From Rikenellaceae bacterium (GTDB lineage Bacteria > Bacteroidota > Bacteroidia > Bacteroidales > Rikenellaceae), in contig SUZO01000020.1 of NCBI GenBank assembly GCA_015059805.1, positions 1 through 49,815 on the forward strand: 49,815 bases of DNA, in the 5' to 3' direction. Below are positions 32,113 to 41,894 of this stretch, in pieces. Both the position numbers and the translations under genes were made by a program. The notes under the pieces are model-generated. The model did no database searches. It saw nothing but the letters and a program-made list of their open reading frames with translations, and had not been told where the DNA came from. Within the stretch, counting starts at the first letter, position 1. Each line of letters starts with the position of its first letter.

Positions 32113-33288
32113 ATGCAGTGGTTTTTTGCCCTTAGATACCTCTTCTCCCGCTCGTCACACTCGGTGATAAACATCATCGCGGGGGTGAGTCTTGTCTCTG
32201 TGGCAATACCCGTCGCGGCAATGGTTATCCTGCTCTCGGTCTTTAACGGCTTTGAGGTCATTGTAAAGGATATGTACGCTCAGAGCGATGCTGATATTGA
32301 GATTTACAACATCGGCGAGGTAACAGATAGCCTGCGGGATATTGTAGTTACCACTCAGGGTGTTGCTGCTGTCTCTGTTGCTCTTGAGGGTGAGGCACTT
32401 GCCCGCACAGAGTCGCGCCAAACTGCCGTCATGCTTCGTGGTGTTGATGACCACTACTTTGAGGTCTTTCCTGCCGACCTGCACACGCTACAAGGCTCTT
32501 TAACACTTACGCATGGCGAGATTAACAAGGCACTTATAACCAGCGACATCTCGCAACTGCTCGGCATCTATACCACCGTAGCCTCACGCCTTACGCTCCA
32601 CTCTATAGGCGGTGGCGATGTAGGCTCACTGCTCCCGATTATGGGTATGCGACAGACTAAGGTCCATGTGGGCGGTATTGTACGGTCAAACCAACAATTC
32701 AAGGGTCAGGTTATCATCCCCCTGAGGGCTGCGGAGCAGATTTTTGGTTCTAACAAGTGTAAGCTCTTTGTTCGCACCGACCAGAGTGCCGAGCGCGTAA
32801 AGGCTCGCCTAAAGCAGAGGTTAGCAGAGGATGTTACTATCAAGACCCGCAACGAGAAGAACTCACTCTTCTACCAGATTATGGAGTACGAGAAGTGGGC
32901 GGTATTCTTCGTTGCCCTGCTTGTGCTTTTAATCGCCTCGCTATCAATTATCGGCACGGTGATTATGCTGATTGTGGAGAAGCGCGACCAGCAGCTCACG
33001 CTGCTCTCTATGGGCGCCGATAGCCGCTTTATTCGTGGCATCTTTGTCCGCGAGGGTCTGCTTATCTCGGGCATCGGTGGCGGAGTAGGACTCGTTTTGG
33101 GCATTGCTGTGGTGCTTATCCAGCAGTGGTTTGGACTGATAGAGCTCCCCTCTGATGGCTTTGTGGTGCAGAGCTACCCCGTAAAGCTTGAGATTATTGA
33201 CATTATACTGATATTTACAACCTTTGTCGCCATTGCGTGGACCGTCTCGCAAGTTGCGGCTAACACTATGATAAAGAGAAGATTATGA
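32113..33288 (+). CDS. ABC transporter permease of the LolC/LolE/FtsX type
   Basis: A 391-residue inner-membrane protein with one N-terminal segment (about 22-46), a large periplasmic domain (about 47-260) and three C-terminal segments. The RYLFSRSSHSVINIIAGVSL start, GFEVIVKDMY and EKRDQQLTLLSMGAD match the lipoprotein-releasing (LolCE) branch. In Bacteroidetes such proteins often stand alone without an ATPase gene beside them. It should act in lipoprotein export to the outer membrane. It overlaps the DUF4296 gene by four bases. Confidence 0.88.
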   Translation: MQWFFALRYLFSRSSHSVINIIAGVSLVSVAIPVAAMVILLSVFNGFEVIVKDMYAQSDADIEIYNIGEVTDSLRDIVVTTQGVAAVSVALEGEALARTESRQTAVMLRGVDDHYFEVFPADLHTLQGSLTLTHGEINKALITSDISQLLGIYTTVASRLTLHSIGGGDVGSLLPIMGMRQTKVHVGGIVRSNQQFKGQVIIPLRAAEQIFGSNKCKLFVRTDQSAERVKARLKQRLAEDVTIKTRNEKNSLFYQIMEYEKWAVFFVALLVLLIASLSIIGTVIMLIVEKRDQQLTLLSMGADSRFIRGIFVREGLLISGIGGGVGLVLGIAVVLIQQWFGLIELPSDGFVVQSYPVKLEIIDIILIFTTFVAIAWTVSQVAANTMIKRRL

Positions 33289-34166
33289 AAAGAGTAGTAT
33301 ATATCCTTCTAACCCTACTATGCGTTCTGGGTTGTGCACGCCGTAAGGAGATTGACGACAAGACCCTTGCTCAGATATTCCGCGACGCATACTTGACTAA
33401 CGCCTACCTTGGTGTGAACTACCTCAACATAGACTCTATCCAAATTTACGAGCCTATCCTTAACAAGTATGGCTATACACCAGAGGATTTGAGGTACACC
33501 ATCGGAAACTTCTCACGCCGCAAGAGCGCCCAGCTTGGTCGTGTACTTAGGGAGGCAGAGAACCAGATTGCCGAATATGCTGTGGACTACGAGAAGCGGG
33601 TCGTGGTGCTTGATACAATAAAGAATGTCGCTATTCGCACCTTTAAGCGCACAGTCTATCAAGACTCCCTTATAGAGGTTAAAAAGCGAGCCGACACCAC
33701 TAAGCTCCACCTTACCATTGAGCCACTGCAACCAGGGACATACTCTGTCCGATATAGATATACCTATAATAAAAAGGAGGATAAGAAGCAGAGTAAGAGG
33801 GCAAAACGCTACACCGATGAGCGCACCTTTCGTGGGGCAATGTACGTTCAGACCCACAGCGGTAGCCACCGCAATAACTACTCCTATAACCTGCGCTCAG
33901 AGGAGAATATCCGCCGCACAATCATCACAGATACTGCGGCAAAAAAGCTCGTTCTCACCTTTGCCAAACCCTCTGATGCACGACATAAAATGGGTAAAAT
34001 AGACCTTACCATTCGTGATCTTGAGATTCTCTACACCCCAAGTGAAGAGCTGGCTGTAGACTCACTGTTCAAGAAGTTTGTAGATATTAAGATTTTTGAC
34101 GATGTCTTCTTCAACACTCCGACAGATAGCCTCCCACTACCTGCTGACACCACAAGGGTTTTATAA
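33285..34166 (+). CDS. DUF4296-type lipoprotein
   Basis: A 293-residue lipoprotein (Cys17 after LCVLG). Residues about 25-110 carry the DUF4296 pattern: a helical LAQIFRDAYLTNAYL, YEPILNKYGYTPEDLRYTI and a coiled-coil-like tail. The rest is beta-rich with a basic patch (KKEDKKQSKRAKRY). The role is unknown; the family is common in Bacteroidetes. The end of this gene overlaps the next by 65 bases. Confidence 0.8.
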   Translation: MKRVVYILLTLLCVLGCARRKEIDDKTLAQIFRDAYLTNAYLGVNYLNIDSIQIYEPILNKYGYTPEDLRYTIGNFSRRKSAQLGRVLREAENQIAEYAVDYEKRVVVLDTIKNVAIRTFKRTVYQDSLIEVKKRADTTKLHLTIEPLQPGTYSVRYRYTYNKKEDKKQSKRAKRYTDERTFRGAMYVQTHSGSHRNNYSYNLRSEENIRRTIITDTAAKKLVLTFAKPSDARHKMGKIDLTIRDLEILYTPSEELAVDSLFKKFVDIKIFDDVFFNTPTDSLPLPADTTRVL

Positions 34167-35226
34167 CCAGCCACTTATAACTATAGATGCTGCAAGTGGC
34201 GAGATTGTTCGCTTAGAGCAATATGACAACACCCTTGATAGCCATGCCGGTGTAGAGTTCTATGCTGGCATACTCTGTCGTGGCTTTGTCAATGCCCACT
34301 GCCATAGCGAGCTGTCGTATCTCCGTGGTGCAATACCTCAAGGGGTTGGATATAGCGGTTTTGCCGCAGCTATGGCACGTGTGAGGGGGAACTTCTCGGA
34401 GCAGGAGCGAGGTGAGGCTCTGCAGGCTGCCGATGCTCAGATGTGGGCTGAAGGGGTAGATTTTTGTGCCGATATTGTAAACGATAGTAGCTCCTTTTTG
34501 GTCAAGGAGAACAGCAAGATTTGCTACCACTCTTTTGCCGAGGTTTTTGGGCTCAAGCAGAGCAATTTAGAACGCTGCCAAGAGATTGTAAATCAGCATC
34601 ATAACACTACCCTCACACCCCACTCCACATACTCAGTTCAGCAGTCAGATTTTGAGGCTGTGTGCCGCTCAAATCCGCCACTGCTCTCAATACACTTTAA
34701 GGAGTCACTTGGCGAGGAGCAACTCTACCAAAACTCAGGCGCTCTTGCCGATTGGTATCGCACAGTAGGCTTTGAGTGCGACTTTCTGAATTTCAACTCT
34801 CCAGCTGAGCGAATTGTAGGAAGCATTCCCAAAAATCAGAGTGTGATGTTTGTCCACAACAGCTATCTCACAGAGCGCGATATTGAGCTGATAATGAACC
34901 ACTTCACCGCTCCAGTCTACTGGGTACTCTGCCCTCGTTCAAACCGCTACATTTCGGGTAGCATCACAGATGCAGCTCAACTGCTTATTAAGCATGGGCT
35001 CAATATCCTAATCGGTACGGACTCACTCGCCTCAAACAGCTCTCTGTCAATTATTGAGGAGTTAAAATGTTTTAAGGATATACCACTGCATACACTGCTC
35101 AACTGGGCTACAAACAACGGTTACAAGGCTCTTGGATGCAAACCTCGCGGCTGGATAAATATTCTTGGTGCAGACCTTGAAAAGATGCAAATTACAGAGA
35201 ATACAGTGGTAAAAAGAGTGCTATAA
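34102..35226 (+). CDS. Amidohydrolase / deaminase-family enzyme
   Basis: A 374-residue metal-dependent hydrolase. H66-x-H68 in FVNAHCHSEL, a histidine in LLSIHFKES, a third in FVHNSYL and the aspartate in IGTDSLASN form the usual amidohydrolase metal and catalytic set. The GTDSLAS and SLSIIEEL stretches resemble S-adenosylhomocysteine/aminodeoxyfutalosine-type deaminases. Aminodeoxyfutalosine deaminase of the futalosine menaquinone pathway is possible but not shown. The ATG at 34102 was chosen over the TTG at 34096; it overlaps the preceding gene by 65 bases. The next in-frame ATG leaves out the N-terminal strand. Confidence 0.8.
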   Translation: MSSSTLRQIASHYLLTPQGFYNQPLITIDAASGEIVRLEQYDNTLDSHAGVEFYAGILCRGFVNAHCHSELSYLRGAIPQGVGYSGFAAAMARVRGNFSEQERGEALQAADAQMWAEGVDFCADIVNDSSSFLVKENSKICYHSFAEVFGLKQSNLERCQEIVNQHHNTTLTPHSTYSVQQSDFEAVCRSNPPLLSIHFKESLGEEQLYQNSGALADWYRTVGFECDFLNFNSPAERIVGSIPKNQSVMFVHNSYLTERDIELIMNHFTAPVYWVLCPRSNRYISGSITDAAQLLIKHGLNILIGTDSLASNSSLSIIEELKCFKDIPLHTLLNWATNNGYKALGCKPRGWINILGADLEKMQITENTVVKRVL

Positions 35227-35232
35227 AGCTCC

Positions 35233-35258
35233 AAAAAAGAGTTTTTCTCTATTTTTTG
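35233..35258 (+). terminator. Weak terminator-like hairpin after the ten-gene operon
   Basis: An A-rich arm AAAAAAGAG faces CTCTATTTTTT across a short T loop, and T-rich sequence follows. AT-rich and short, so only suggestive. Confidence 0.35.
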
Positions 35259-35286
35259 AAAAAAAATATACTATTTCGTCAATTTT

Positions 35287-35319
35287 TTTGTTGATATTCA
35301 AAAATAAAGACTACCTTTG
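35287..35319 (+). promoter_or_regulatory. Promoter of the OmpA/TPR lipoprotein
   Basis: TTTG (35287-35290), 21 bases, TACCTTTG (35312-35319), in very AT-rich DNA. It lies 37 bases ahead of the start codon. Confidence 0.75.
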
Positions 35320-35355
35320 TGAACAGAATAACTTTTAATTAAAATTATAGTAATT

Positions 35356-37080
35356 ATGAAGAAATTTATCACATTGACCGCAGTGTTGGCAGCAGCCCTC
35401 ACACTGTCAAGTTGCGACTGCTTCAAGAAGATGGCTAAGGATCCAGCAGCTATCCAGGTAAGTTGCACACCAGAGGTATTGGTTCTTAACAATGGTAAGA
35501 TTGCAGCCGACATCTCTGCTTCAATTCCTGCAGACTACTTCAACAAGAAGGCAGCTCTTAAGGTTACTCCAGTGCTCTTCTTTGAGGGTGGTGCTGTTGC
35601 AGGCGAGACCCTTCTGCTCCAGGGCGAGAAGGTTGCTTCTAACGGCATGGTTGTTAAGTCTAAGGAGGCTCTGTCTATCAACCGTCACGTTGAGTTTGAC
35701 TATCAGCCAGCTATGGATGCTTGCGAGCTTAAGCTTTTGGTAGAGGTTAAGTGCAAGAGCGGTAAGTGCAAGGAGTTCACCCTTATCAACGCAAACAATG
35801 GCGCAGTTCTTAACAAGGAGCAGCTCGCTGTTCTTGCAGCAAATGACGAGGCAGCTTATGCTCTTAAGAGCGAGTGTGGTCGTCAGATTGCTGTAGGTCT
35901 TAACACCCTTCAGAAGGATATTGACTTCGCAGTAGCTATGGAGCCAGAGGCTAACAACTACCGCAACGTTACTACCTCTGTTGTTACAGCTGACCTTGTT
36001 TACAAAATCAACTCTTCAAAGCTCGCTAAGAAGGCTACCCAGACTGACGAGGTTGCTGCTCTTAAGGCTGCTGTAGAGGGTTATCTTCAGAATGACCGCG
36101 CATCACAGACTGTATATGTAAACGGTTATGCATCACCAGATGGTCCAGAGAAGTTCAACGACAAGCTCTCAAGCAAGCGTAGCCAGAGCGGTCTTAAGGC
36201 TGTTCAGGAGCTTCTTAAGGAGACTGGTCTGAATATCGACGCTGCTGCTTACGGTGAGGACTGGGATGGCTTCAAGGCTGCTGTTGCTGCTTCAAACATC
36301 CAGGATAAGGATCTGATTCTCCAGGTACTTAGCATGTACTCATCAGCTGCAGAGCGTGAGAAGGAGATTAAGAACCTTGCAAGCGTATTTGGCGCACTCA
36401 AGACTGAGGTTCTTCCACAGCTTCGTCGCGCACAGATTGTAAACACTGTTGATGTAACTGGTAAGACTGACAGTGAGATGGTTGCTCTTGTAATGGGTGG
36501 TCGTGCTTCAGAGCTTTCACTTGAGGAGCTTCTCCACATCGCAGAGGTTCAGCCAGCAGTTGCAGAGGTTGCTCTTAAGGCTGCTGCAGACAAGTATGGT
36601 GACGCTCGCGCATACAACAACCTTGCAATCGTTCTTGCAAAGCAGGGTGACCACGCAGGTGCACTTAAGGCTCTTGATAGCGCAGCTAAGGCTGGTAGCA
36701 AGTCTGAGGAGCTTAACAACAACTACGCACTTGTTTACCTTGCAATGGGTGAGACTGACAAGGCTGCTCAGTACGCTAAGGGTGCAAATGCAGAGGTTAA
36801 GGCTCTTGCTGCAGCTGCACAGGGTCAGTACACTACAGCAGCAAACTCTCTTGAGGGTTACAACGCTGCTATCGCACAGGTTCAGGCAGGTAACCTCGCT
36901 GCTGCAAAGAGCAGCTTGAGCGGTGACCAGAGCGCTAAGGCAGACTATCTCCGTGCTGTTATCGCAGCTAAGGAGGGTAACGTTTCTGCAGCAAAGGCAG
37001 CTCTTCAGAGCGCAGTTGCTAAGGACGCTTCACTTGCAAAGAAGGCTGCTAAGGATGTAAACCTTGCAGCTCTTCGTTAA
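35356..37080 (+). CDS. Outer-membrane lipoprotein with OmpA-like and TPR regions
   Basis: A 574-residue lipoprotein (Cys20, LTLSSCDC). Residues about 25-200 are beta-rich. Residues about 240-320 contain VYVNGYASPDGPEKFNDKLS followed by KRSQSGLKAVQELL, an OmpA-like peptidoglycan-binding pattern. Residues about 400-570 are Ala/Lys-rich helices with TPR-like spacing (YNNLAIVLAKQGDHAGAL, NNYALVYLAMGETDKAAQYA). Strong use of a few codons (GCT, CTT, AAG, GGT) and its own consensus promoter suggest very high expression. It probably links the outer membrane to the cell wall. Confidence 0.75.
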   Translation: MKKFITLTAVLAAALTLSSCDCFKKMAKDPAAIQVSCTPEVLVLNNGKIAADISASIPADYFNKKAALKVTPVLFFEGGAVAGETLLLQGEKVASNGMVVKSKEALSINRHVEFDYQPAMDACELKLLVEVKCKSGKCKEFTLINANNGAVLNKEQLAVLAANDEAAYALKSECGRQIAVGLNTLQKDIDFAVAMEPEANNYRNVTTSVVTADLVYKINSSKLAKKATQTDEVAALKAAVEGYLQNDRASQTVYVNGYASPDGPEKFNDKLSSKRSQSGLKAVQELLKETGLNIDAAAYGEDWDGFKAAVAASNIQDKDLILQVLSMYSSAAEREKEIKNLASVFGALKTEVLPQLRRAQIVNTVDVTGKTDSEMVALVMGGRASELSLEELLHIAEVQPAVAEVALKAAADKYGDARAYNNLAIVLAKQGDHAGALKALDSAAKAGSKSEELNNNYALVYLAMGETDKAAQYAKGANAEVKALAAAAQGQYTTAANSLEGYNAAIAQVQAGNLAAAKSSLSGDQSAKADYLRAVIAAKEGNVSAAKAALQSAVAKDASLAKKAAKDVNLAALR

Positions 37081-37101
37081 TCAGTTGATTGATATATAGA
37101 C

Positions 37102-37132
37102 GAGGGCGACTTTCGGGTTGCCCTCTTTTTTT
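37102..37132 (+). terminator. Terminator after the OmpA/TPR lipoprotein gene
   Basis: GAGGGC at 37102-37107 and GCCCTC at 37120-37125, extended by two weaker pairs, run directly into seven T. It lies 22 bases after the stop. Confidence 0.85.
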
Positions 37133-37287
37133 GTGGTGTTGTAGGCTCCAAAAACGTATCATACTATAACGTCTGTGAGGATTTTGAGGGCGAGCATGAC
37201 GACAAAATAGACTTTTTATTCACTCTCTTCTGTAATATTTTTGAAAGTCCCACCTCTATATATACAAAACACTTAAACTTAAGAATT

Positions 37288-38394
37288 ATGGCAGACAATC
37301 AACACCTCCGCACTATTGGCAATATCTGTTACAGCACGGCTGCAATATTTGCCATTCTTACCGTTGTAGGTATAATATGGAAATTTCAGGGTATAAAGAT
37401 TGCCCTAATAATCATGGCTGTCATCTTTGGATTTGTAGCCGTAGACTCCTATACCGAGGATAAAAGGACAACAAAGATATACGCCCTGCTCACGCTGCTC
37501 TCTATAATAGGGGCGTACGGTGTTTCGGAGTACAAGAGGTACGACGATATTAAGCAGGAGCTTAACTCCATAGCCGCAGCTCCCACAACATATCAGTGTG
37601 AGGATTTTATAGCACAGCACCCAGGGATGTTTACCGAGCAGATTATGGATCTCTACCTCAAGAGTGCCAAAACGGCGGGTATTAACAGCTTAGACCACTT
37701 TGCTGACAGCTATCCAGACTCACCTCAAGGCATTATGGCGGCACAAACGGTAAAAAGCACCGTGGACTCGCTCTACACAATAGCGCAAGCGGAGGATAGT
37801 GTTGAGTCGTGGGAGCAGTTTATGGATAAAGTTCCATATCGCCACTACCGCGATGCTGAACAAAGGGCCGAAGCGGCAGAGCAGCGCAAGTGGAGCACCG
37901 ACGAAAACGGATGGCGGACCGCGCAAAAGGAGAATACGATTGAGTTCTACAATAGGTATCTAAAGCTCTATCCTAAAGGCAAATACGCCTATAGAGCAAA
38001 GAAAAATATTATAGACATCCGCGTCAATAATATTTTAGGGAACAATCCAGGTGAACTACCAAGTATTGACCAGCTAAGCTATAACGATAGTGGCATCTGC
38101 GACATCAGCATCACAAATGATACTATTCACAAGCTCACAGTGCTATATAGTAGCAAACACTACAGCTACGAGTTTACCATCAGCGCGGGCAAAACAAAAG
38201 CCGTATCTCTGCGTGCAGGCAACTATCGCGTTGTCGCCTCAGTTAATACTCCGAGAGTTATTGACTACGCTGGCAATGAGAATATTAGCGGTGGCACTGC
38301 GTCAGTGAGATACTTCATCAGAAATCCATTTATGCCAGATATACAGATTCCCGAACTGAAGTTACATTTACCGATAAAGAGCGCCGAGGTGTAG
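37288..38394 (+). CDS. Unknown membrane protein with TPR-like middle
   Basis: A 368-residue protein with three hydrophobic segments near the start (about 12-30, 36-52, 62-80) and no cleavable signal. The middle (about 90-245) is helical, with aromatic and Asp-rich turns (SLDHFADSYPDSPQGIMAAQ, EFYNRYLKLYPKGKYAYRAK) like tetratricopeptide or tol-pal-type repeats. The C-terminal 110 residues are beta-rich (DISITNDTIHKLTVLYSSK, SLRAGNYRVVASVNTP), resembling a small Ig-like or PEGA-like domain. I recognise no named family. No clear promoter precedes it. Confidence 0.6.
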   Translation: MADNQHLRTIGNICYSTAAIFAILTVVGIIWKFQGIKIALIIMAVIFGFVAVDSYTEDKRTTKIYALLTLLSIIGAYGVSEYKRYDDIKQELNSIAAAPTTYQCEDFIAQHPGMFTEQIMDLYLKSAKTAGINSLDHFADSYPDSPQGIMAAQTVKSTVDSLYTIAQAEDSVESWEQFMDKVPYRHYRDAEQRAEAAEQRKWSTDENGWRTAQKENTIEFYNRYLKLYPKGKYAYRAKKNIIDIRVNNILGNNPGELPSIDQLSYNDSGICDISITNDTIHKLTVLYSSKHYSYEFTISAGKTKAVSLRAGNYRVVASVNTPRVIDYAGNENISGGTASVRYFIRNPFMPDIQIPELKLHLPIKSAEV

Positions 38395-38416
38395 CCAAAT
38401 CACCTCACTATAGTAC

Positions 38417-38504
38417 AAAATCAGAGCAGCACCTTGATTGACAAGGTGCTGCTCCTAAACCTAACCTAAAAACCTATCTTGAAAAGAGACTCTCATCTCA
38501 TTCC
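38417..38504 (-). ncRNA. Candidate small RNA between clpB and the membrane-protein gene
   Basis: On the minus strand a consensus promoter (38510-38541) should start transcription near 38504. About 50 bases later comes a perfect 12-bp hairpin (38454-38443 with 38435-38424; GAGCAGCACCTT arms) followed by TGATTTTGT. The predicted RNA is about 88 bases and holds no reading frame of note. The hairpin might instead terminate the plus-strand gene ending at 38394, but no T tract follows on that strand. Inferred from layout only; no known RNA family is claimed. Confidence 0.5.
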
Positions 38505-38509
38505 GACAG

Positions 38510-38541
38510 CAAAAGTACAACAAACATTCCAAACTTGCAAA
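38510..38541 (-). promoter_or_regulatory. Consensus promoter facing the candidate small RNA
   Basis: Minus strand: TTTG (38538-38541), 20 bases, TACTTTTG (38510-38517). It faces away from clpB, into a gene-free stretch. Confidence 0.7.
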
Positions 38542-38773
38542 TTATAAGCAAAAAATTATTAAAAAATTTTTATAATTGGTAAAAATAGCGCTGTGAACGG
38601 TTAAAACAAGGGTATGAACGTAAAAAAAGTGTTAGCTAAACTGTTAAAGTCTCTCATTTCACCTACTAAATTGCGCCATTTTTTACCTATTTACACTGTT
38701 TTAGTGCCAATTTATTTGCTAATTTTTCATTTTCTTTCTCTTTCGCAAGATATACAGTTTCAGTTTGTTACTT
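38542..38773. other. AT-rich intergenic stretch downstream of clpB
   Basis: No gene. An AT-only inverted repeat (AATTAT...ATAATT, about 38554-38577) could help end the clpB transcript, which arrives from the right. Otherwise nothing is seen. Confidence 0.4.
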
Positions 38774-41374
38774 TTAATTGTTAAAATGCAACAAATCGTT
38801 TTCCATCGTAATTCTTATAGGGCGACTTCTATCTACCTCACCCGCAAGAATACGCTTTGACAGTTCACCAACAATCTCTCGCTGGATAGTACGCTTGACT
38901 GGTCGCGCACCATAGAGTGCATCGTATCCGATAGTGGCAAGGTATCTTCTCACCTCTGCGCTGTAGTTCAGGCTAATGCCGTTACTACTCAACAGCTTAG
39001 CGAGGTTGTGCATCTGCATATCGACAATCTGTTCAATATCGCTCTGTGAAAGAGGTTCAAAGAGTACAATCTCGTCAATACGATTCAAAAACTCTGGTTT
39101 TAGCTGCTGTTTGAGCAGCTCCACCACCTCAATCCTTACGCTCTCCATCTGCTCCTCACTAATCTTCTGATGCTCCTCTAACGCCTTTGAGAAGCGCTCT
39201 TGGATAATATGTGAGCCCATATTGGAGGTCATTATAATAATGGTATTGCGGAAGTCTACCGTTCTACCCTTATTATCCGTAAGGCGACCATCATCAAGCA
39301 CCTGCAGCAGGATATTAAAGACATCTGGGTGCGCCTTCTCAATCTCGTCAAGAAGCACAACGGAGTATGGCTTACGGCGTACAGCCTCGGTAAGCTGACC
39401 GCCCTCGTCATAGCCGACATATCCTGGAGGCGCTCCAACGAGGCGCGATACGGCGTGTCGCTCTTGATACTCACTCATATCAATTCGGGTCATCATATTC
39501 TCGTCGTTAAAGAGGAATTGTGCCAGCGCACGCGCAAGCTCTGTCTTACCCACTCCCGTAGTGCCGAGGAAGATAAACGAGCCAATAGGCTTGCGAGGGT
39601 CGTTAAGCCCAGCACGTGAGCGACGCACAGCATCTGAGATAACCGCTATAGCGGGCTGCTGACCCACCACGCGTTTATGAAGCTCAGCCTCCATATTGAG
39701 CAGCTTCTCACGCTCTGAGGCGAGCATACGCGCCACAGGAATACCCGTCCAACGGGATACCACATCGGCAATATCGGCGGCATCTACCTCCTCCTTAATC
39801 ATTCTGCCAGAGCTACTCATAACATCCAGTTCCTCTTGCAGAGCCTCTATAGCACGCTGGCAATCAACAATCTTTCCGTAGCGAATCTCCGCCACACGAC
39901 CATAGTCACCCTGACGCTCTGCCTGCTGCGCCTCAACAGTAAGAGACTCTATCTGGGACTTGTTGTGCTGAATCTTGACAAGGATATCCTTCTCGCTCTG
40001 CCAAGCGGCACGCTCATGTGCCTCCTTAGCCCTCAACTCCTCAATCTCTCTGTCAAGGTTCTCAATGCGCTCCGCATCACCCTCACGACGTATAGCCTCG
40101 CGCTCAATCTCCATCTGGCGAATACGACGGTCAAGGGTATCTATCTGCTCAGGCACAGAGTTCATCTCAAGGCGGAGCTTAGATGCCGCCTCGTCCACAA
40201 GGTCTATAGCCTTATCGGGCAAGAATCGGGAGGTGATATATCGGTGACTCAACTCTACAGCCGCAACAATCGCCTCATCCTTAATTCTCACACGGTGGTG
40301 ACTCTCGTAGCGAGATTTGAGTCCACGCAAAATGCTCACAGCATCCTCTGTTGTCGGCTCATCAATCATAACCTTCTGGAAACGACGCTCAAGAGCCTTA
40401 TCCTGCTCAAAGTACTTCTGATACTCATCAAGTGTCGTAGCGCCTATTGTGCGTAGCTCACCACGCGCAAGGGCGGGCTTGAGGATATTTGCCGCATCCA
40501 TCGCTCCACTACTCTTACCTGCCCCCACAAGGGTGTGTATCTCGTCAATAAAGAGCAGTATCTCGCCATCTGAAGCCACAACCTCGGCAACAACGCTCTT
40601 GAGTCGCTCCTCAAACTCGCCTTGATACTTCGCACCCGCTATCAGCGCACCCATATCAAGCGAGTAGATGCTCTTTGAACGAAGGTTCTCTGGCACATCG
40701 CCATTGACAATACGATGTGCAATACCCTCAGCAATGGCGGTCTTACCCACACCTGGCTCACCGACAAGTATCGGATTGTTCTTTGTTCGGCGAGAGAGAA
40801 TCTGCAGCACACGACGACACTCATCATCACGTCCAATAACTGGGTCAAGTTTTCCAGTTCGAGCAAGTTCATTGAGGTTTATAGCATACTTGCCCAGCGC
40901 ATCAAACTCCTTTTCGGCGCTTTGCGAGTCCACAGTAGACCCCTTGCGGAACTGCTTTATAGCCTCAATAACATCCCTCTCCACAGCTCCATGAGCCTTA
41001 AGCAGCTCTGAGGCCGCACTCTTCTCAGATATAAGCGCAAGAAGCAGATGCTCTACCGAAGCATACTTATCGTTAAAGTTCTTTGTAAAGTCTACAGCGC
41101 GCTGAATAACCTTTGTAGTATCACCTGCAAAATATGGCTCACTTGCGCCTGAAACCTTAGGCAGATGAGATAGTTGCTTACCTACCTCTGCACGCAATGA
41201 CTCTATATTCACCCCTGCTCGTCCAAGCAGGAAAGAGCCGAGAGAGTTATCCTCGGCAACTAAAACAGAGAGCAGATGCAGAGGCTCTACAGCCTGCTGC
41301 CCTGACTGTTGTGCAACAGACACAGCACCCTGCAGTGCCTGCTGCGCCTTAATGGTTAACGAGTTAATGTTCAT
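38774..41374 (-). CDS. clpB: ATP-dependent disaggregase chaperone ClpB
   Basis: An 866-residue Hsp100 chaperone that threads aggregated proteins with DnaK help; cytoplasmic. It has an N-domain (about 1-145; [18 protein letters not shown]), a first AAA module with Walker A GEPGVGKT and [12 protein letters not shown], a coiled-coil middle domain (about 405-525, Glu/Arg-rich), and a second AAA module with GTTGVGKT and [16 protein letters not shown]. The pore loop [13 protein letters not shown] and GYVGYDEGG are present. Length and order match ClpB, not ClpC or ClpA. It is transcribed alone; an inverted repeat at 41433-41447 upstream may be a heat-shock operator. Confidence 0.97.
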   Translation of the reverse strand: MNINSLTIKAQQALQGAVSVAQQSGQQAVEPLHLLSVLVAEDNSLGSFLLGRAGVNIESLRAEVGKQLSHLPKVSGASEPYFAGDTTKVIQRAVDFTKNFNDKYASVEHLLLALISEKSAASELLKAHGAVERDVIEAIKQFRKGSTVDSQSAEKEFDALGKYAINLNELARTGKLDPVIGRDDECRRVLQILSRRTKNNPILVGEPGVGKTAIAEGIAHRIVNGDVPENLRSKSIYSLDMGALIAGAKYQGEFEERLKSVVAEVVASDGEILLFIDEIHTLVGAGKSSGAMDAANILKPALARGELRTIGATTLDEYQKYFEQDKALERRFQKVMIDEPTTEDAVSILRGLKSRYESHHRVRIKDEAIVAAVELSHRYITSRFLPDKAIDLVDEAASKLRLEMNSVPEQIDTLDRRIRQMEIEREAIRREGDAERIENLDREIEELRAKEAHERAAWQSEKDILVKIQHNKSQIESLTVEAQQAERQGDYGRVAEIRYGKIVDCQRAIEALQEELDVMSSSGRMIKEEVDAADIADVVSRWTGIPVARMLASEREKLLNMEAELHKRVVGQQPAIAVISDAVRRSRAGLNDPRKPIGSFIFLGTTGVGKTELARALAQFLFNDENMMTRIDMSEYQERHAVSRLVGAPPGYVGYDEGGQLTEAVRRKPYSVVLLDEIEKAHPDVFNILLQVLDDGRLTDNKGRTVDFRNTIIIMTSNMGSHIIQERFSKALEEHQKISEEQMESVRIEVVELLKQQLKPEFLNRIDEIVLFEPLSQSDIEQIVDMQMHNLAKLLSSNGISLNYSAEVRRYLATIGYDALYGARPVKRTIQREIVGELSKRILAGEVDRSRPIRITMENDLLHFNN

Positions 41375-41432
41375 AAGTCAATTCTTTTTTGTTTGACCCT
41401 AAGTCGTCAAATTTGTTGCCAAATCAAAATTT

Positions 41433-41447
41433 CTGCCAAAATGTCAG
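41433..41447. promoter_or_regulatory. Imperfect palindrome upstream of clpB
   Basis: CTGCCA, AAA, TGTCAG on the plus strand (one mismatch). It lies about 60 bases upstream of clpB and 20 bases outside the divergent promoter at 41467-41498, where a stress regulator could act. Inference only. Confidence 0.35.
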
Positions 41448-41466
41448 AGTGAAAAGTTACTATTTT

Positions 41467-41498
41467 TTTGCCGTTTTCAACATTTTATACTACCTTTG
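41467..41498 (+). promoter_or_regulatory. Promoter of the CPICH protein / TonB receptor pair
   Basis: TTTG (41467-41470), 20 bases, TACCTTTG (41491-41498), 26 bases before the start codon. Confidence 0.8.
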
Positions 41499-41524
41499 CT
41501 GCGCTTTTTGTGCTGCATAAATAG

Positions 41525-41848
41525 ATGAGAGTCTGCAAGTATATACAAAACTTTGTGCTGGGAGTTATGCTCGCAGCCATTGCTGTTGCCTATACAGGTA
41601 AGGCTCTGCATACCCACTCAGATAGCTACTACAACTCGCTGAGAAATACCCGCAGCGCAGCATCAAATGGCATGAGTGACGACTGTCCTATTTGCCACTT
41701 CAACCTGCTTTTATTCTTCATCTCACAGAGCCAAGCTCTGCTCTCGGCAGCTGTCCTGCTGACAGTCATTGCAGCTGTAGATGTTATCTTACGCACCGTT
41801 GAGCCGAGAGTTACAAAATCTCTCCGCGCACCTCCTGTATTGTTATAA
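41525..41848 (+). CDS. Small membrane protein with CPICH motif (DUF2946-like)
   Basis: A 107-residue protein with an N-terminal membrane segment or signal (about 7-25), a His-rich HTHSDSYYN, the motif DDCPICHFNLL (about 53-63), a second membrane segment (about 70-90) and a basic RAPPVLL end. Short proteins with a Cys-x-x-Cys-His and a RAPP-type end are found ahead of TonB receptors for metals. The receptor start is 46 bases downstream. Cys and His suggest binding or sensing of a metal such as copper, iron or zinc, which is an inference from motifs and context. Confidence 0.7.
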   Translation: MRVCKYIQNFVLGVMLAAIAVAYTGKALHTHSDSYYNSLRNTRSAASNGMSDDCPICHFNLLLFFISQSQALLSAAVLLTVIAAVDVILRTVEPRVTKSLRAPPVLL

Positions 41849-41894
41849 AAAACCGTTTCCCAACTATTTTTATAACAATTACAAAATCACAAAA

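Noticed and set aside
35356..37080. Low-complexity Ala/Lys-rich C-terminus as a mis-translated frame
   Set aside because: Codon use is very regular, the frame has a lipoprotein signal and an OmpA-like motif, and it has its own promoter and terminator, so it is a real gene.
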